A stretch of 64,000 nucleotides of DNA from Petunia secreta (lineage: Eukaryota; Streptophyta; Magnoliopsida; Solanales; Solanaceae). The stretch is from contig JARKIP010000065.1 of assembly GCA_029990175.1 (NCBI GenBank), positions 186,001-250,000 on the forward strand. The letters are read 5' to 3'. Positions 22,116 through 34,570 of the stretch are shown piece by piece; positions within the stretch are counted from its first letter, which is position 1, and the number at the start of each line of letters is the position of its first letter. Made by a program: the position numbers and the translations under genes. The notes under the pieces are model-generated. The model was not told the origin of the DNA, searched no databases, and saw only the letters and a program-made list of their open reading frames with translations.

Positions 22116-23664
22116 TGACACGACCCGGAATCCGGTTAGGCCGTGCGGGCACCCGACATCCTCCCCTAGACCCGTCGGACGAACTCTTACCAATTAAATT
22201 AGGAAAATAAATATAACAGTTCATAAATAAGGACAAGACTTAAAATAAAAAACAAAAACATACTGATACCTCTAAGTTGTACAAAAGAAATTACAGCTGA
22301 CTGCCCAACATACTAGGTTTAGGGCTATCTAGACTAGACATCTAAGAGTACAAAAGAAGACAGATACCTCCTCATTGAAGGGGCCTGTAGGAAACAAGAT
22401 AATTCAGTGAACTGCACAGAGCAATGCATCTGTTCAACTAGTTTAGGAACATAAATCAAGTTATACCGGAAACTAGGAACATATAGAACATGAGGTAAAG
22501 TAAGTATGTGAAATGTGAATGACACAGTGTATGTGACTTTGACCTTGTATCCATTTGGTAAAGTGACAAGGTATGGTGTGACTAATGTTTGAATATCAAA
22601 CAATAGGTTTTTGTTAGAGGTCATGTGATCAGTGGCTCCAGAATCTGTGATCCACTCAAAATCAGGTACATTAGCTAGCATGCATACACTAGAAACTGAT
22701 CTAAGAGCATCAGGTAATCCAATCTTACCAGCAAAATTAGCCGATGCCAAGAGAGATTGTTGAGGAGAGAGGTCAGATACATGACTCTGCTGCAGGATGT
22801 TAAGCAATTGTTGATATTGTTCCTTAGTGAGTCCAAGAACAAGTGAACCAGAATCAGGGATGGAAGATGGAGAGCTATCAACCTCAGCACTTGCATTAGC
22901 AGCAGCTCTCTTAGGGTTCCTTGACTGGGAGTTCTCAGACCTTGCCTTAAGTTTGCGACAGTTCTCAATTAAGTGCCCATTTTTCTTACAATACCTGCAA
23001 AACAAGTCATTTTTGTTCTGATCAAAGTTGATTTTTTTATGATATTGCCTTTGAGATCCAGTAGGGTTGGAATTGGAGTTGGAAGATCTGTTGTATGTGG
23101 GGTTGGATGGATTTCTATAATAGTTTGATGAGCTAGAAGATGGATATCTGTTGGCATCGAAGGATGAAGACTTAGGATGAAATTGTGAGCTTGGATTAAC
23201 TTGTATCTGCTCTTCATCTTGAAGCAGTATGTTATAAGCGTTGTCCAATGATGGAAGAGGCTGCATCATAAGCAAATTACTCCATACTCCAACATAAGTT
23301 CATTCAAACCCATGAGGAATTGATACAACTTGTTCTGCTCCTCATCTTTCTAAAGATCAGCTTTGGCTGCGCACACACACTTCTTGGCATGGTTGGTACA
23401 CATGAAACTCAGTTGACACGACCCGGAATCCGGTTAGGCCGTGCGGGCACCCGACATCCTCCCCTAGACTCGTCGGACGAACTCTTACCAATTAAATTAG
23501 GAAAATAAATATAACAGTTCATAAATAAGGACAAGACTTAAAATAAAAAACAAAAACATACTGATACCTCTAAGTTGTACAAAAGAAATTACAGCTAACT
23601 GCCCAACATACTAGGTTTAGGGCTATCTAGACTAGACATCTAAGAGTACAAAAGAAGACAGATA
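21069..23664. repeat. 1298-bp direct tandem duplication
   Basis: Copy 1 is 21069-22366 and copy 2 is 22367-23664. Each begins with CCTCCT, and CCTCCT occurs again at 23665. I count about nine substitutions and no length difference. The unit contains copia gag/protease sequence plus the first 250 bp of the inserted family-B LTR. Confidence 0.95.
22367..23408 (-). pseudogene. Copia gag/protease, second duplicate copy
   Basis: Near-identical to 21069-22110, with the same knuckle and DSGATDHM protease site, but without integrase behind it: the open frame (23275 to 22334) runs instead into duplicated LTR sequence and ends in an unrelated tail (RRYLSSFVLLDV). Confidence 0.9.
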
Positions 23665-26273
23665 CCTCCTGAAGGGAGCAAAATGCAACTGAAATAATAA
23701 CCACAAAACTGGTGGCCATCCTGCATAAAAGTCGGCTCACCCTGACAGCTGAAGTCGTTCGCTCCTTCACAACGTGGCGAACTCAATCCTGGAGCGAACC
23801 TGCCGAAACGAAATGGATAGACAAGAAACAAACAACAAACAAGGGTGAGTCAAAAGAACTCAATAAGTGGGGCAGACTAGCCACCTCAAAAAATAGGATA
23901 GCTAGCCAGGGAGAAAAAAAACAGATAAACCAAATTCCTCTTATTTAAATTATGAAAAGGCAGAGCCAGATAATAATTAGAAACGCGTATGGAATCACAA
24001 ACTCGTCAACAACCAGGAACGTAAGATAGCCAGAACATATAGGTATCCCAAACACATCAACAATCAGAAATACATCCTGTTGCGGCGTGCAACCCGATCC
24101 ATATATTCATCCTGTTGCGTCGTGCAACCCAATCCATATATTCATACTGTCTCTACGTGCAACCCAATCCATATATTCACACTGTCTCTGCGTGCAACCC
24201 AATCCATATATTTATACCGCTGCGACGTGCAACCCGATCTATATATTTATACCGTTGCGGCATGCAACCCGATCCCCGCAACCTAGAATACGAGCCACAA
24301 ATATATAGACAAATAAGCAATGCACGTATAAGCAGAACAGTAGTTATATACCACAAGTCTACACAACGGTATGAAATGAAATGAGATGAGATGAAATGAA
24401 ATATGATGCAAAGGGTCACATGTGTCAAATGAATGGAGCGGAATCCTCCTACTCCAGGGCGGAATCCTCCTACCCTCAATATGATGCAATGGAGCGAAAT
24501 CCTCCTACCCTCAATATGATGCAATGGAGCGGAATCCTCCTGCTCCTATGGCGGAATCCTCCTACCCTCAATATGATAGAATGGAGCAGAATCCTCCTGC
24601 TCCTGGGGCGGAATCCTCCTACCCCTCAATATGTGCAATGGAATGCGTATGAATGCAATATGATGCCATGCAGTCACATATGCCTGATACCTATCTCCGG
24701 CGCGGGACTCTCATCGTCTACCAGGAGATATATAGGATAATGACCCTTCACCGGCTCGGGACTCTCATCGATTACCGGGAAGTATATGCAATAATGACCC
24801 TTCACCGGTGCGGGACTCTCATCGCCAACCGGGAAGTATATGCAATAATGACCCTTCACCGGCTCGGGACTCTCATTGATTACCGGGAAGTATATGCAAT
24901 GCTCAAAACCAGAGTGCAATGCTCATATGCTCAATGCAATACCAACAACAGGACTTAACATATAATATACAATGTAAATTCAAAGCTAAGGCATAATGAA
25001 TACGCCTATCGGCAGCTACACACGTAAGGTACACGTGGTAGAAAATCCACGAGGCCAAGTGCCTCCAAAGAAATGGATATAAACATTTTGTTACAAAGTT
25101 AGCACAGTTACTCAACAACCGCTTTATCCTTTCGATTCACTGCCAAATAATCCTGTTGTATTCAATAAGTAGAAAACTATATCAAATAAGGTTAAAGGCT
25201 TCATTCCTCACATCTTAGGGCAATCCGGTTAGGAACCTGATATCCTATTCGCATATGCAATACGCAGGCCAGGCCTATGTATAGGGTTCAAAGCCACATA
25301 ACCAAACCCTAAATAAATTATATTTATGGATTGCTCATAACTCACTGAGAATAAATATATAATCAATTCCATTATTGGGGTACAATTGACCCTTTAAATT
25401 ATTAGTTGAACTTATTAAAATGATGTTTAATATCCTAATTTTTACCGTCAAAATATATTTAAACACACGTATCATTACCTGAATGTTGCAGGGTAAAAAT
25501 TCTATCTTTTCTCCGGCTCTTTTCTCATTTTCTGGCAATTTTTGCGCTGTGTCATCTCTGTTTCGTTTTCTCTATTTCTGCTCATTTTGAGCGTTTTGCT
25601 TCTGTTGTATACTACTACCTCATCCTTCACCGCCTAATATTTTTTCTTCTTCTTCTATGTTTTTGTTTCGATTTGCCTATATATAAGGCTAAGGGATAAT
25701 CTGGTGGCTTATCCCTTTAGCCCGCCATTAGTTTTCATTTTTTGTCCTTTTTCCCTTTTTTTTCTTTTTCCTTTAAAATTCGCTGCTATGATAAAAATTA
25801 AAACGGTACCTTACAATATTCGAAATAATTCCAACGTTTGCATAAAAGTTATACAAAATATATGTAACACACTTGATAAGGCGGATCTCAAATCGGACTC
25901 CCGAAACTCAATATGCAAATTAAATGGAAAAAGGTCAAATTATTTAACTTTCGGCATTTTAGCGGAAACTAGCCAAACAACATCGAAATTCACTTTCGAA
26001 AGTTCACAAAAGTCGCAAATAATAATAATCATACGAACCTAACGGCACTTTCGGATTTTGAATCGGAGCTCATTCGCCAAAACCGAGCTCGGAAATCTCT
26101 TTTTAATATTTATCGACAATAAAAACTGAAACCTTCTTCCGATGCCTACAAAACGAGGTCTGATTTAGCTCAAATTTTACAGACATGTCCTAATGGATAT
26201 TACGAATATTTTAAAATTATCGACATGCCAATCGGAGTCCTAACTTCTTAAACGACTGACCGAAGTCGTTTCA
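23414..26273 (-). mobile_element. Solo LTR, family B, inserted in copia gag
   Basis: On the minus strand it runs from TGAAACGACTTCGGTCAGTC (26273) to CCGGGTCGTGTCA (23414). TCAGT flanks both sides (23409-23413 and 26274-26278), a perfect 5-bp target duplication, so this is one LTR left by recombination between two LTRs. It contains TATATATA (plus 25678-25685), a donor-like CAG|GTAATG (plus 25478), acceptor-like sites at plus 25153-25155 and 23800-23802, and two tandem arrays (54-bp and about 28-35-bp units, plus 24080-24920). Confidence 0.95.
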
Positions 26274-26278
26274 TCAGT

Positions 26279-26772
26279 TCATCCCACAATTTCTTCAGTT
26301 TATTGAAATAGGAAGCTATGTTGAGAGAGCCCTGAATAATAGATGTAATTTCTTTCTTAATCTCAAATATCTTAGTCCTATTCACAGTCCCATATCGATT
26401 GTTCAACTGTTCCCAAATACTTTTTGCAGTCTCTGAGTATTGCACACTATTCGCAATATCAGGTGAAAGGGAGCTAGTCAGCCAAGAAATGACTAAGTTG
26501 TTACATCTGTCCCATTGCGTAACTTGAGGTGAATCATCCTCTGGTCGTTTACAGCTACCATCAATGAATCCTATCTTATTTCTAGCCGACAAAGAAACAA
26601 TCACACTTCTTTTCCAACCACCAAAACCAACACCAGAAAAAGGCACAGTTACTAATGATATTCCAGGCACATCAGAAGAGTGTATGTACAATGGGTTTGA
26701 CGAGTCAATGTTAGTTGCCGATGCAGCAGAATTATGGTTACTAAAGGTACTTATATTGAATATTGAATTCAA
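26279..26772 (-). pseudogene. Copia gag N-terminus, cut by the solo LTR
   Basis: Starts MNSIFNISTFSNHNS at 26772 and contains the copia-gag signature (GFGGWKRSVIVSLSARNKIG, then CNNLVISWLTSSLSPDIA and IWEQLNNRYG), ending at DELM, where the family-B LTR enters. The rest of gag resumes at about 23408 and 22110. Confidence 0.9.
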
Positions 26773-27070
26773 AATAATATTGATTAAACTAAAATTAAAA
26801 CCCTAACACGAATTGCCAGTCGTAAAAAGTACTCTAAAAGTTGCGGAAGCACAAACCAAAAAAAGGATCTCGGAAGCAAACCCTAGCCTTCGCCGAAATT
26901 CTCGAGCAGCGGCGTTGCAAAACCCTATCTTTAGCCGGAAACGCAACTGTGAAAACTCACCGTAGGAGGCAGTAATTCCCCGTGGAATGTGTACATCGCC
27001 GCCGGAAAATCAAAACTCCGCCGAAAAATCGAACCTAGAAGTGTTGTCGGAAAATTTATGACAGTGAAAC

Positions 27071-27343
27071 TAGTGGCGTACGCAGGATTTTTTTTAGTGG
27101 TGTCAGAATCTAGCTTAAAAAATATCTTAAAATAGGCTGCCACTAAAGGGGTTCGAATTCGGGACTACAAAGTTGAAACATATGTGCCTACATCAACTCA
27201 CCTACTAATGATTTTATTTTATTGGTGTCATTCTTTATTTTTATAGGCAATTTTCTTTTTTTCTTTATTATTATATTTTATTTAAAAAAATTGATCGAGT
27301 GGTGTCGGATGACCCCGGTAACTAAGGGGTACATCCGCCCCTA
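27071..27343. mobile_element. hAT-type MITE in the copia leader
   Basis: Ends TAGTGGCGTACG and CATCCGCCCCTA form imperfect terminal inverted repeats of the TAGNGGCG type. Flanks AGTGAAAC (27063-27070) and GGTGAAAC (27344-27351) match at 7 of 8 positions, the 8-bp target-duplication length of hAT elements. No coding sequence. Confidence 0.7.
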
Positions 27344-27403
27344 GGTGAAACACCTCGAGGGTACCACTGCTTGATGGGGAATCACGAGATCTGTCAAGCC
27401 TTA

Positions 27404-27417
27404 TGGCTCTGATACCA
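27404..27417 (-). other. Copia primer-binding site (initiator tRNA-Met)
   Basis: TGGTATCAGAGCCA on the minus strand, immediately inside the 5' LTR. Confidence 0.9.
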
Positions 27418-27733
27418 TGCTAATATGCAAAATCGAGAATTTGATAAAGAAAGTTAGGGTTTGTGTGGGTTAGAGAGAAAACTTGTGAGAGAGAAACAGA
27501 ACATTTGGGAGAATTTCTTGTGTGTCTTCCTGAATTGCTCCGGACCGGGGTATATATACATTGGGCTTTTAGTCTATAGCCTATTTTACTAAACTATAAT
27601 AACATTACTACAAAGATTGGGCTTCAGCTCTTTTATACAAAAATAGGAACTAAACTAAACTAACTGCAAAATATAAACATATATTTAAGTTGGATCTTGA
27701 CACTTTAATTCCTGGAGTTGTGTGACTCCAACA
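27418..27733 (-). repeat. Copia 5' LTR
   Basis: Matches 17826-18178, with about 37 bp of net deletion relative to it and scattered substitutions. Confidence 0.95.
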
Positions 27734-28361
27734 ACTAATTATCATATTTAAGAACTAAATGATACTTTTTCGTCAGTTTCACTTCAGTCCGATACATGAG
27801 CTCAGTTCATGTATTGCTTAGCACTGTTATTGATATTGTCATATCATTTCCAAGTGTTGGAAGAAATGCTGCCATTTCCATGATCCAAGGCCTTCCCTGC
27901 AAAAGGCTACGCCATGGTTCCTTACTTCGACATAGTACAAAAATCTAAATTTGGAAAAAACAACCGCAAAGATTTGGGACCAAAAGCGGTTAGACGTCGA
28001 ATAAAAATTTGTTTATTTGCATCAAACTTTCGAGGGGCTCCTTCACCCCCATGTCCTGTCTTAAGGTTCCCCCGAGCTAAAGAACACTTCCGAAACAAAA
28101 GAAAAAAACAATCAAGTTCTATCACCATGTTTTTCTGTCTAACATTATTTTGGGACACGAGTGCTCGCGCTGAGCAGAAACGGATACAAATTCATCAACG
28201 AACTATGTTTAATCTGTACAACTATATGATTTTGAATTATAAATTTAAGCTCTATCAAACTCAAACAACATGGAGCAAATCAGAGATTGTTTGCTGCCAA
28301 ACGGGATATTTTTGGGTCTAAAAGGGGCTTCAACTAGCAGCTAGCGAGGCTTATTACAAAT
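27734..28361. other. Spacer between copia element and host gene
   Basis: Begins with the right target duplication ACTAA. The 3' UTR of the minus-strand gene should lie here. The open frame at 27914-28321 shows no domain. Confidence 0.5.
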
Positions 28362-31300
28362 TTAAAGTAGCTTGGTCCAGGAACCCAAGAATGGGAAAAC
28401 AGCAATAAGCAACCTCAATAGCAATGGGGTTTCTGTCTTTCCAATTCTCTTACTCAATTTACCATTGGTCCATTCTCTTGGCTCATTAGGTCTTTGAGTA
28501 GCCTGCTTTTTCAGCTGTCCTTCCATCCCATGATTATCTAGTTCATCCCATCCGCCAAAATTTTGAGTGCTTCGTGAATTTTTTCTATCTGGTGCACCAT
28601 TTGCAGCAGCCCAGGACTGATAGCCTCTAACTCCCTCGCCATTTCGAGTTCTTTGTCCTTCTCCTGCTCTTCTTCCAGGATCGCTTGCTGCCCTACCATA
28701 GGGCCGTTTCTTTTTCTTGGATTTGGATCTTCGGCCTTCGTCCGACCAGCCCAAGATGGCATCCATCACTAAAGAAAGAGCAGACTGTGCAAAAGGAAGT
28801 GCTACTGCCATGATAATAGTATTTGTACCTGTACCCGTTCCTAGTACTGCTGACATAATAATGGCTGGAATCATCCAACCAAAGGCTCTGAGCACCTGCA
28901 CCACACCATAAGACATTTCTACTTAAAACAGTCTTCACAAATATTGGTTTAAGCCTTAATGAACCATATGTTCCACCAGTCATAAAAGCACAAACCAACA
29001 GTTTAAAAACCACACAATATTATTTCACAAACATGTAATGAACAGAAAAGATTGAAATGTGGTAGTTACTCTGTTATTCTTAGCAACTTTTCATCTTTAG
29101 CTCAAGCTGATCAAGTCTAATATTTATCATCTAGATTGAAATCCCAAATGCGTTATCTCAGCATCATCGTCTCTTCTTTTCTTTTTTCTTTTCCTTTTTC
29201 CCTTTTGGGTATATATGACTAGAAAAGAGTTATCATATTGTTAAAAGGATGCTTATCTAGAAAGAACAGAAAAGCATGGGTGAAACAGGTACAGGGCTGC
29301 AAAAGTTCAAGGAAATTAGCTTTATCCGGAAAAGAAAGGAGAGTTCAAAGACAATTAGGAAGCAAACGGGGCAACTACACCTCTTTAATAGATGGAATTG
29401 GCTTAGTCTGGCAGATTTAATACGCAGAAGTTTGTAAATCTATTAGGATGTAATATAAAGGAAAGGAGAGAACAACACCGATGACAAACCCATGAAACAA
29501 ATTTGAACTATGTATGGTTGTTCCACATGGGTTTGTCAAGGGCTTTCAAACAGTTTAAAAAGGTCATGCATGCATTACTCCACCCCTTGCCTTAAGGTTT
29601 GGGTTGGCTATCACATGGTGGGATAGCCAACTGTTTGTAAACCATCACAAAGTTCATGTGTGAACCACAAAATCAGGATATACATACTGGAGGTGTCAAG
29701 TCATATGGTTATCCCACATTGATTGTTTAAGAGCTTCTAAATCAATTTATAAAGGTCTTGGATTAATCCACTCATTGCCTTAGCGTTATGCTCAGATTTT
29801 CACGCCTGCTTTAATACCAAGCAGGAATTGGTCTTGACCTTTTCACTATTATGTTTATCATTTTATATGTCAGCGGCAAGGAAGTGAAAGAACAAAAAAT
29901 GCAAGTGTTTGGGCATTCAACTGAAGACTAATGCATTTTCACACACTTGGCTAATGCTTTTAGAAACAAAGAAGCTGTCGTCTTGGCTACAAATTGGAAC
30001 TCAGATATATTCTCTAACGTTAGGAAGTTGACAACATGACTTTAATTTATGTATGCATATTCATAAATTGCACTATGAGATTGAGAGCCATGATAATAAC
30101 TTGCTCTCTAATTATTCTGGTCTTCATCTGGTTGATGAATCTGAAAGTTCTTAGCTTTCTTAACCTGTTTACTTATAGTATAATATCTACTGAGGACTGA
30201 GGAGGCCACAGTTACTTAGTATTTTACCCAAAAAAAAGAAGAAAGGTGATCTCAATTATTTTTTGATAAGTGAAGTTGCCTCAGTTTTTGAAATGTTAAA
30301 AGCACCAAAAACAGATTCAGAGCACTATTACGTCTCAGTTGTGCAGGAGGAGTCCTGAGAGATATATGAGAGAAACGATCATAGCTTTTGCTGCTCTTCT
30401 GGATAAAGGTGCTAGTCTTGTAGCAGAAGTAAGAGCCACAATAAGCTGTTTGGGATTATACATGCCAAGGAAATATTCGACTTGGTCATAGAGATTAGAG
30501 ACCAAGTTGAATTGTAAATTCCTAACACCAATTCCTCCCATTTCTTGGGCATGTGACCCTGTTCCATCTCACCATATGAAATTTATGTTGATCACTATTG
30601 CCCTCCCATAAAATCTTTTCCTTATTTTGTCCAACTGTGACAACACCTTACCTGGTAGAGAGGATAGAGAATAAAGTATGTTAGAATGCTATCCAACACA
30701 CTATTAATCAGTGTAACTCTCCCCCAGAGATAAGTCTTGAGTTTGCCAAGTAGCTAACTTCTTTTCAAACTTTTCAACAACCCTATCAAGCTGAAGTATT
30801 CTTGTATCTGGCACCCAAAGGCTAACCCTAGATATGTGATGGGGATGGAACCTACGCTGCAGCCCAAGATTTCTGCTAAGTCTTGTAATTTATCCACAGT
30901 ATTGACTGGATACATAACTGAATTATGGAGATTGATGGGAAGCCTCTCAAATATAATAAGTAGCAGCTTGAAATATCTCACTTGCTTGTGTTCTATTGCA
31001 TCACAGAACAGCAAAATATCATCAGCAAAAAGGAGATGTGTCACTATTACTGGCTCCCCTATTCTGGTGCCTAACTGAACCCCTTAATCCACTGATATTG
31101 AGCTTCCTTCTCAATCGTTCTACTTATAGCTTCCATAACCAAACTGAATAAAAAAGAAGATATTGGGTCACCCAGTCTCAAGCACCTTTGCAGTGGAAAA
31201 AACCTACGGGCTCACCATTGACTAGTATTGAGTATCTAACAGTTGATACACAGAACTTTATCCACTTTACCCATGTTGCATCAAAGCCCATGTGCTATAG

Positions 31301-33922
31301 AGTTCTCAATAAGAATTTCCCGTTTAACATGGCCATAATCCTTTTCCACATCTAGCTTGCATAACACCCCTGCTCCCCCTTTCTTCAGGTCTCCAAACCA
31401 GCACCTCATTAGCAATGAGAGATGCATCAATAATCTGTCTCCCTTTTAGGAATGCTTTTGCTGCCCAAATACTAATTTTCCTATCACCTTTTTCAGTCTC
31501 TCAGCCAGAAGCTTAGCTATCACTTATACGCACTCCCAATCGAATTTTTGGGCCTAAATCTTTTTACTCTTCAACGCCCTTCTTTTTTGGAAGTAGGGTT
31601 ATTAACGAAGCATTGCAAGCTTTGGAGACCTTACCAGATTGGTGGAAATGATAAATAGCCCTAGTGAAGTCTTCTCTAATTATATGCCGTGACCTTTGAT
31701 AGAAGCCATGACATAATCTGGCCTTGGAATTTTATCTGGGGCACACTGTTTAATAGCTTCAAGTATCTCTTCTACAGTAGCTCCACAGATGCTCTCCATG
31801 TCTCAGTTTCAGTAAATAGCTTTTGATAGAAATCCAAGATTTCAGCTTTGATACCTCCAAAGTCTTCTAACATCTCCCCTCTCAAAGCAGCTTGATGATA
31901 TAGTTACTTCTTTTGTGCGAGTTGGCTATTCTCTGGACATACTTTGCATTCCTGTCTCCTTTGGAACATTATCCTAAGTAAAGACAGAAGAACCACTCAA
32001 GGGCCAGGTTAGGCTCTTCTTGTTGGAGTATCCTTGCTCAGAGGCTAAAATGAATTTCATTCTCTCTTTTCTTCTGATGATTGATCTTGCAATAAATTTT
32101 GGATAAAGACTGTCTCACTCGCCAAAATATATCACCATCACATGCTAGCATTATGTGGAATGTTATTCCAGCAGCTAAAAGGAAATCCTTATTGTCAGCT
32201 TCACCCAACTGAAACTCCAGAATTCAACGCAGCCTAAATTTAACATCTTTTCCACTATAGAAACCACAACATAGTTGCAAGCCGGTCTCATCATGAAACT
32301 TTCAAATTATACCCTCATCCTCTTCTAACTTCTAAGTCAGTATTGTCAAAGGAAAATAATTTTTCTTTTAAGGCAGATGTTCAAGATCAGCTGTGGTTTA
32401 AGGGCAACGCATAACTAAAGTGCTCGTTTTATTGAACAAAACTGCATATAAAGAAAGTAATAAAAGTATTTATGAAATGCAAGAAAAAAAGCTACAAAAA
32501 CAAACATAAATTGTTTGGACAACAAAATTGAAACAATTAAGATAAAGTGAAAACAATGTCAATCAAGTTCAAAATCACTTTGAATTTCTTACTATAGAAA
32601 ATAGAACAGATTGAACTCCAAGTCCTGAAAACCTAGTTTGGAAGCAGCAAACAATAGGGTCTTTCAGATTGCGACACCATAGTTTTACTTTTTAGTTTTT
32701 CTCATATTATTTCTAGTTCCCTATTCCTAATTTTTGCCATACAAATTTCCATAACAATTAGTATATCACTTTGGCAACCATATCTGTTGTTTGTGTCGCT
32801 CTCTTGAAGACAGGGTCATGGATGGCATACGCCTTAGTGCTTTGGTGCCTCTATACTAGCGAGGCTAAGCATCCAGCCGACATCACACCTAACTTCAAGA
32901 CTTAAAGCGGTTCAAGCATATCTTTAGCAATGCTTGTCTATGCCTAAGCAACTATTGAAAAGCAACAATGTACCATGCAATTGGCCTTGAAGCAGGAAAA
33001 ACTACTTATCTCAAAAAAGTTAAGCACTGAATTTACCAGAATACAGCCGATCAACCAGTGAATTCACATTGGAGAGTGTCAAAGCCTAGTCCAATATGCT
33101 AAAAAGCATCTAGAGAGTATCATTTAGAACTATCTATTTGTTCTAGACCATCAAACATAATTTTTTTGCTCTTTCACTACCTGTCATTAACAAAAGTTTT
33201 TGTTCTTCCAATGCTATACAACACTGCTAATTTTTGTTCTTTCAGGACAGGTGCTAGAAGCATATATAGTGTCCAATCCTGAAAAGTTGAAGTTGTTTAT
33301 AGAGGCTCAATTGCTTTGACTAAGTGTTCCACAAAGGAGTACTTTCTACTCCTCCGTCCCATTTTACATGGCAGTGTTTGACTTGGCATGAAGTTTAGGA
33401 AAAAAAAAGAGCTTTTAAAACTTGCAATCTAAAACAATCCATCGTAAAATTGGAAGTTTACAGTTAAATTGTTTCTAAATATAAAAAAATTCTTTTTGCG
33501 GCGGACTAAAAACGAAACAGTGACACAAAAGCGCAACAAGAAGAAAGAAAAACACATTCCCTTTGCATATAGTAAAATGTTACCTTCACCACCCAAGAAA
33601 AGCCAATGGAATTCTCCATAACCCCAAAACCATCAAATCCACCTTCTTCATCTTCATCTTCATCATCAGACCACCAAATCCGCTGCTTTCCAAAACCAAA
33701 TTCTACTTCCTTATCCTCATCCCAGCTAACCCGCTGGTAGTAGTCTTTTGGTTGCCTCCTGCTCTCCCACCGAGAACCGCCGTTGCCACCACCACGACTG
33801 CTGCCGGAGCTGGTGGAGAAACAGCGTGAATAGCAAGTGTTGAGTGGGTATCTGTGGGTTAAAAGAGAGGATAAGGGAGCAGGGGAAGTGAGGTATTGAT
33901 GAAGTACATAGTCACTTCCCAT
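28362..33922 (-). CDS. Plant membrane protein of unknown function, two exons, 290 aa
   Basis: Exon 1 is 33922-33584 (113 codons) and exon 2 is 28895-28362 (177 codons plus TAA). Donor AAG|GTAACA and acceptor GTGCAG|GTG join in phase 0, and the 4688-bp intron is GT-AG. The N-terminus is Ser/Arg-rich with few acidic residues (about 1-55) and looks like an organelle transit peptide. An Asp/Glu run (SDDEDEDEEGG) follows. Residues about 105-155 hold two hydrophobic stretches (AFGWMIPAIIMS, TNTIIMAVALPFAQSALSLV). A basic linker (SKSKKKKRP), the motif FGGWDELD, and a hydrophobic C-terminus (LLLRLLIAVFPFLGSWTKLL) complete it. The hydrophobic segments cross the splice junction, which supports the exon pairing. 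Both exons are free of stops. Biochemical function unknown; chloroplast or mitochondrial membrane location is inferred. The intron contains an L1 remnant, and a Stowaway MITE lies upstream. Confidence 0.8.
29515..29820. repeat. Imperfect direct repeat of about 130 bp in the intron
   Basis: 29515-29640 and 29690-29820 share the order CCACAT...GGT, TCAA/TTAAGAGCTT, TTTATAAAGGTC..., CACTCATTGCCTTA/CCCCTTGCCTTA. Origin unknown. Confidence 0.4.
30335..32340 (-). pseudogene. L1-type LINE reverse transcriptase remnant inside the intron
   Basis: Minus-strand fragments of a LINE ORF2 in family order: KGRQIIDASLIANEVL (about 31440), WIKFCVSTVRYSILVNGEPV, LLFADDILLFCD with the catalytic FADD (about 31030), YLGLAFG (about 30830), LINSVLD, and GGIGVRNL (30335-30541). 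Frames change repeatedly and stops are common. The endonuclease part, poly(A) tail and target duplication were not found. It lies in the same direction as the host gene. Confidence 0.8.
33345..33525. mobile_element. Truncated Stowaway-like MITE
   Basis: Starts CTCCTCCGTCCCATTTTACA and contains internal Stowaway-like sequence (TTTGACTTGGCATGAAGTTTA, shortened here), but breaks off at AAACAGTGACAC without the closing terminal repeat. It lies just downstream of exon 1, in the intron. Confidence 0.5.
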
Positions 33923-34034
33923 TGAATGGTCGTCATTATAATTTACGTATACTAAAGAATAACTATATTGTTAAATCATTTAACGGGCTCTACTCATTAC
34001 AACTCAAGTCCCTCTCCCTTCCCCCATCTTTTTA

Positions 34035-34330
34035 CTCCCTCTATTCCAATTTATGTGTCACACTTTCTTTTTTGGTCTGTCCCAAAAAGAATGTCACATT
34101 TCTTTATTTGAAAGAATATCACATTTCCTTATTTGTCAACTATTTCATGCACTATCTCTATTTTACCTTTATTGAGTCCTACTTACTTTAAAAGCCACAA
34201 ACAACTTTTTGATTACTACAATTCTTTCTCTTATTTTTTAAGGGTAAATTTGAACATTTACAAAGTCAACTTATAATTCTTAAACTTCGTGCCAAGTCAA
34301 ACACTGCCACATAAATTAGGACACAGGGAG
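34035..34330. mobile_element. Stowaway MITE
   Basis: Termini CTCCCTCTATTCCAATTTAT and its near-complement at the other end (ATAAATTAGGACACAGGGAG), flanked by TA on both sides (34033-34034, 34331-34332). Non-coding. It lies about 110 bp upstream of the start codon of the host gene, hence within its promoter region. Confidence 0.85.
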
Positions 34331-34570
34331 TATATTTTTTCTCTTCTTTTCTTTTGTCATTTTTTTATTATTTTTCTTCTTCTCCGTTTTTACTCTTCTT
34401 TTTTTTCTTTTTTCTTTCTCATGTTCTAGAACAATTCATATCTCCCCAATTTTTTTTATTTATTTTCTTTTTCCGTAATCTTATTATACTCAATTTTTTT
34501 TATTTATTGCTTTCTTTCTCCAAAAAGGTATACTTTGTTCAAAAACACAAAAATTGAAATATTTATTTGT

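Larger units (their letters stand above)
17826..27733 (-). mobile_element. Ty1/copia LTR retrotransposon with nested insertions, antisense
   Basis: Bounded by LTRs 17826-18178 (3') and 27418-27733 (5'), each TGTT...AACA type, and by perfect 5-bp duplications ACTAA (17821-17825 and 27734-27738). The primer-binding site TGGTATCAGAGCCA directly abuts the 5' LTR. Order on the minus strand: gag, protease, integrase, RT, RNase H, which is the copia order. The element carries a hAT MITE in its leader (27071-27343), a solo LTR of family B in gag (23414-26273) and a 1298-bp tandem duplication. Pol is inactivated by several stops and by a Lys at the catalytic Glu of integrase. Confidence 0.95.

Noticed and set aside
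27914..28321. 135-codon open frame on the plus strand
   Set aside because: No recognisable domain; it lies antisense in the 3' flank of the host gene.
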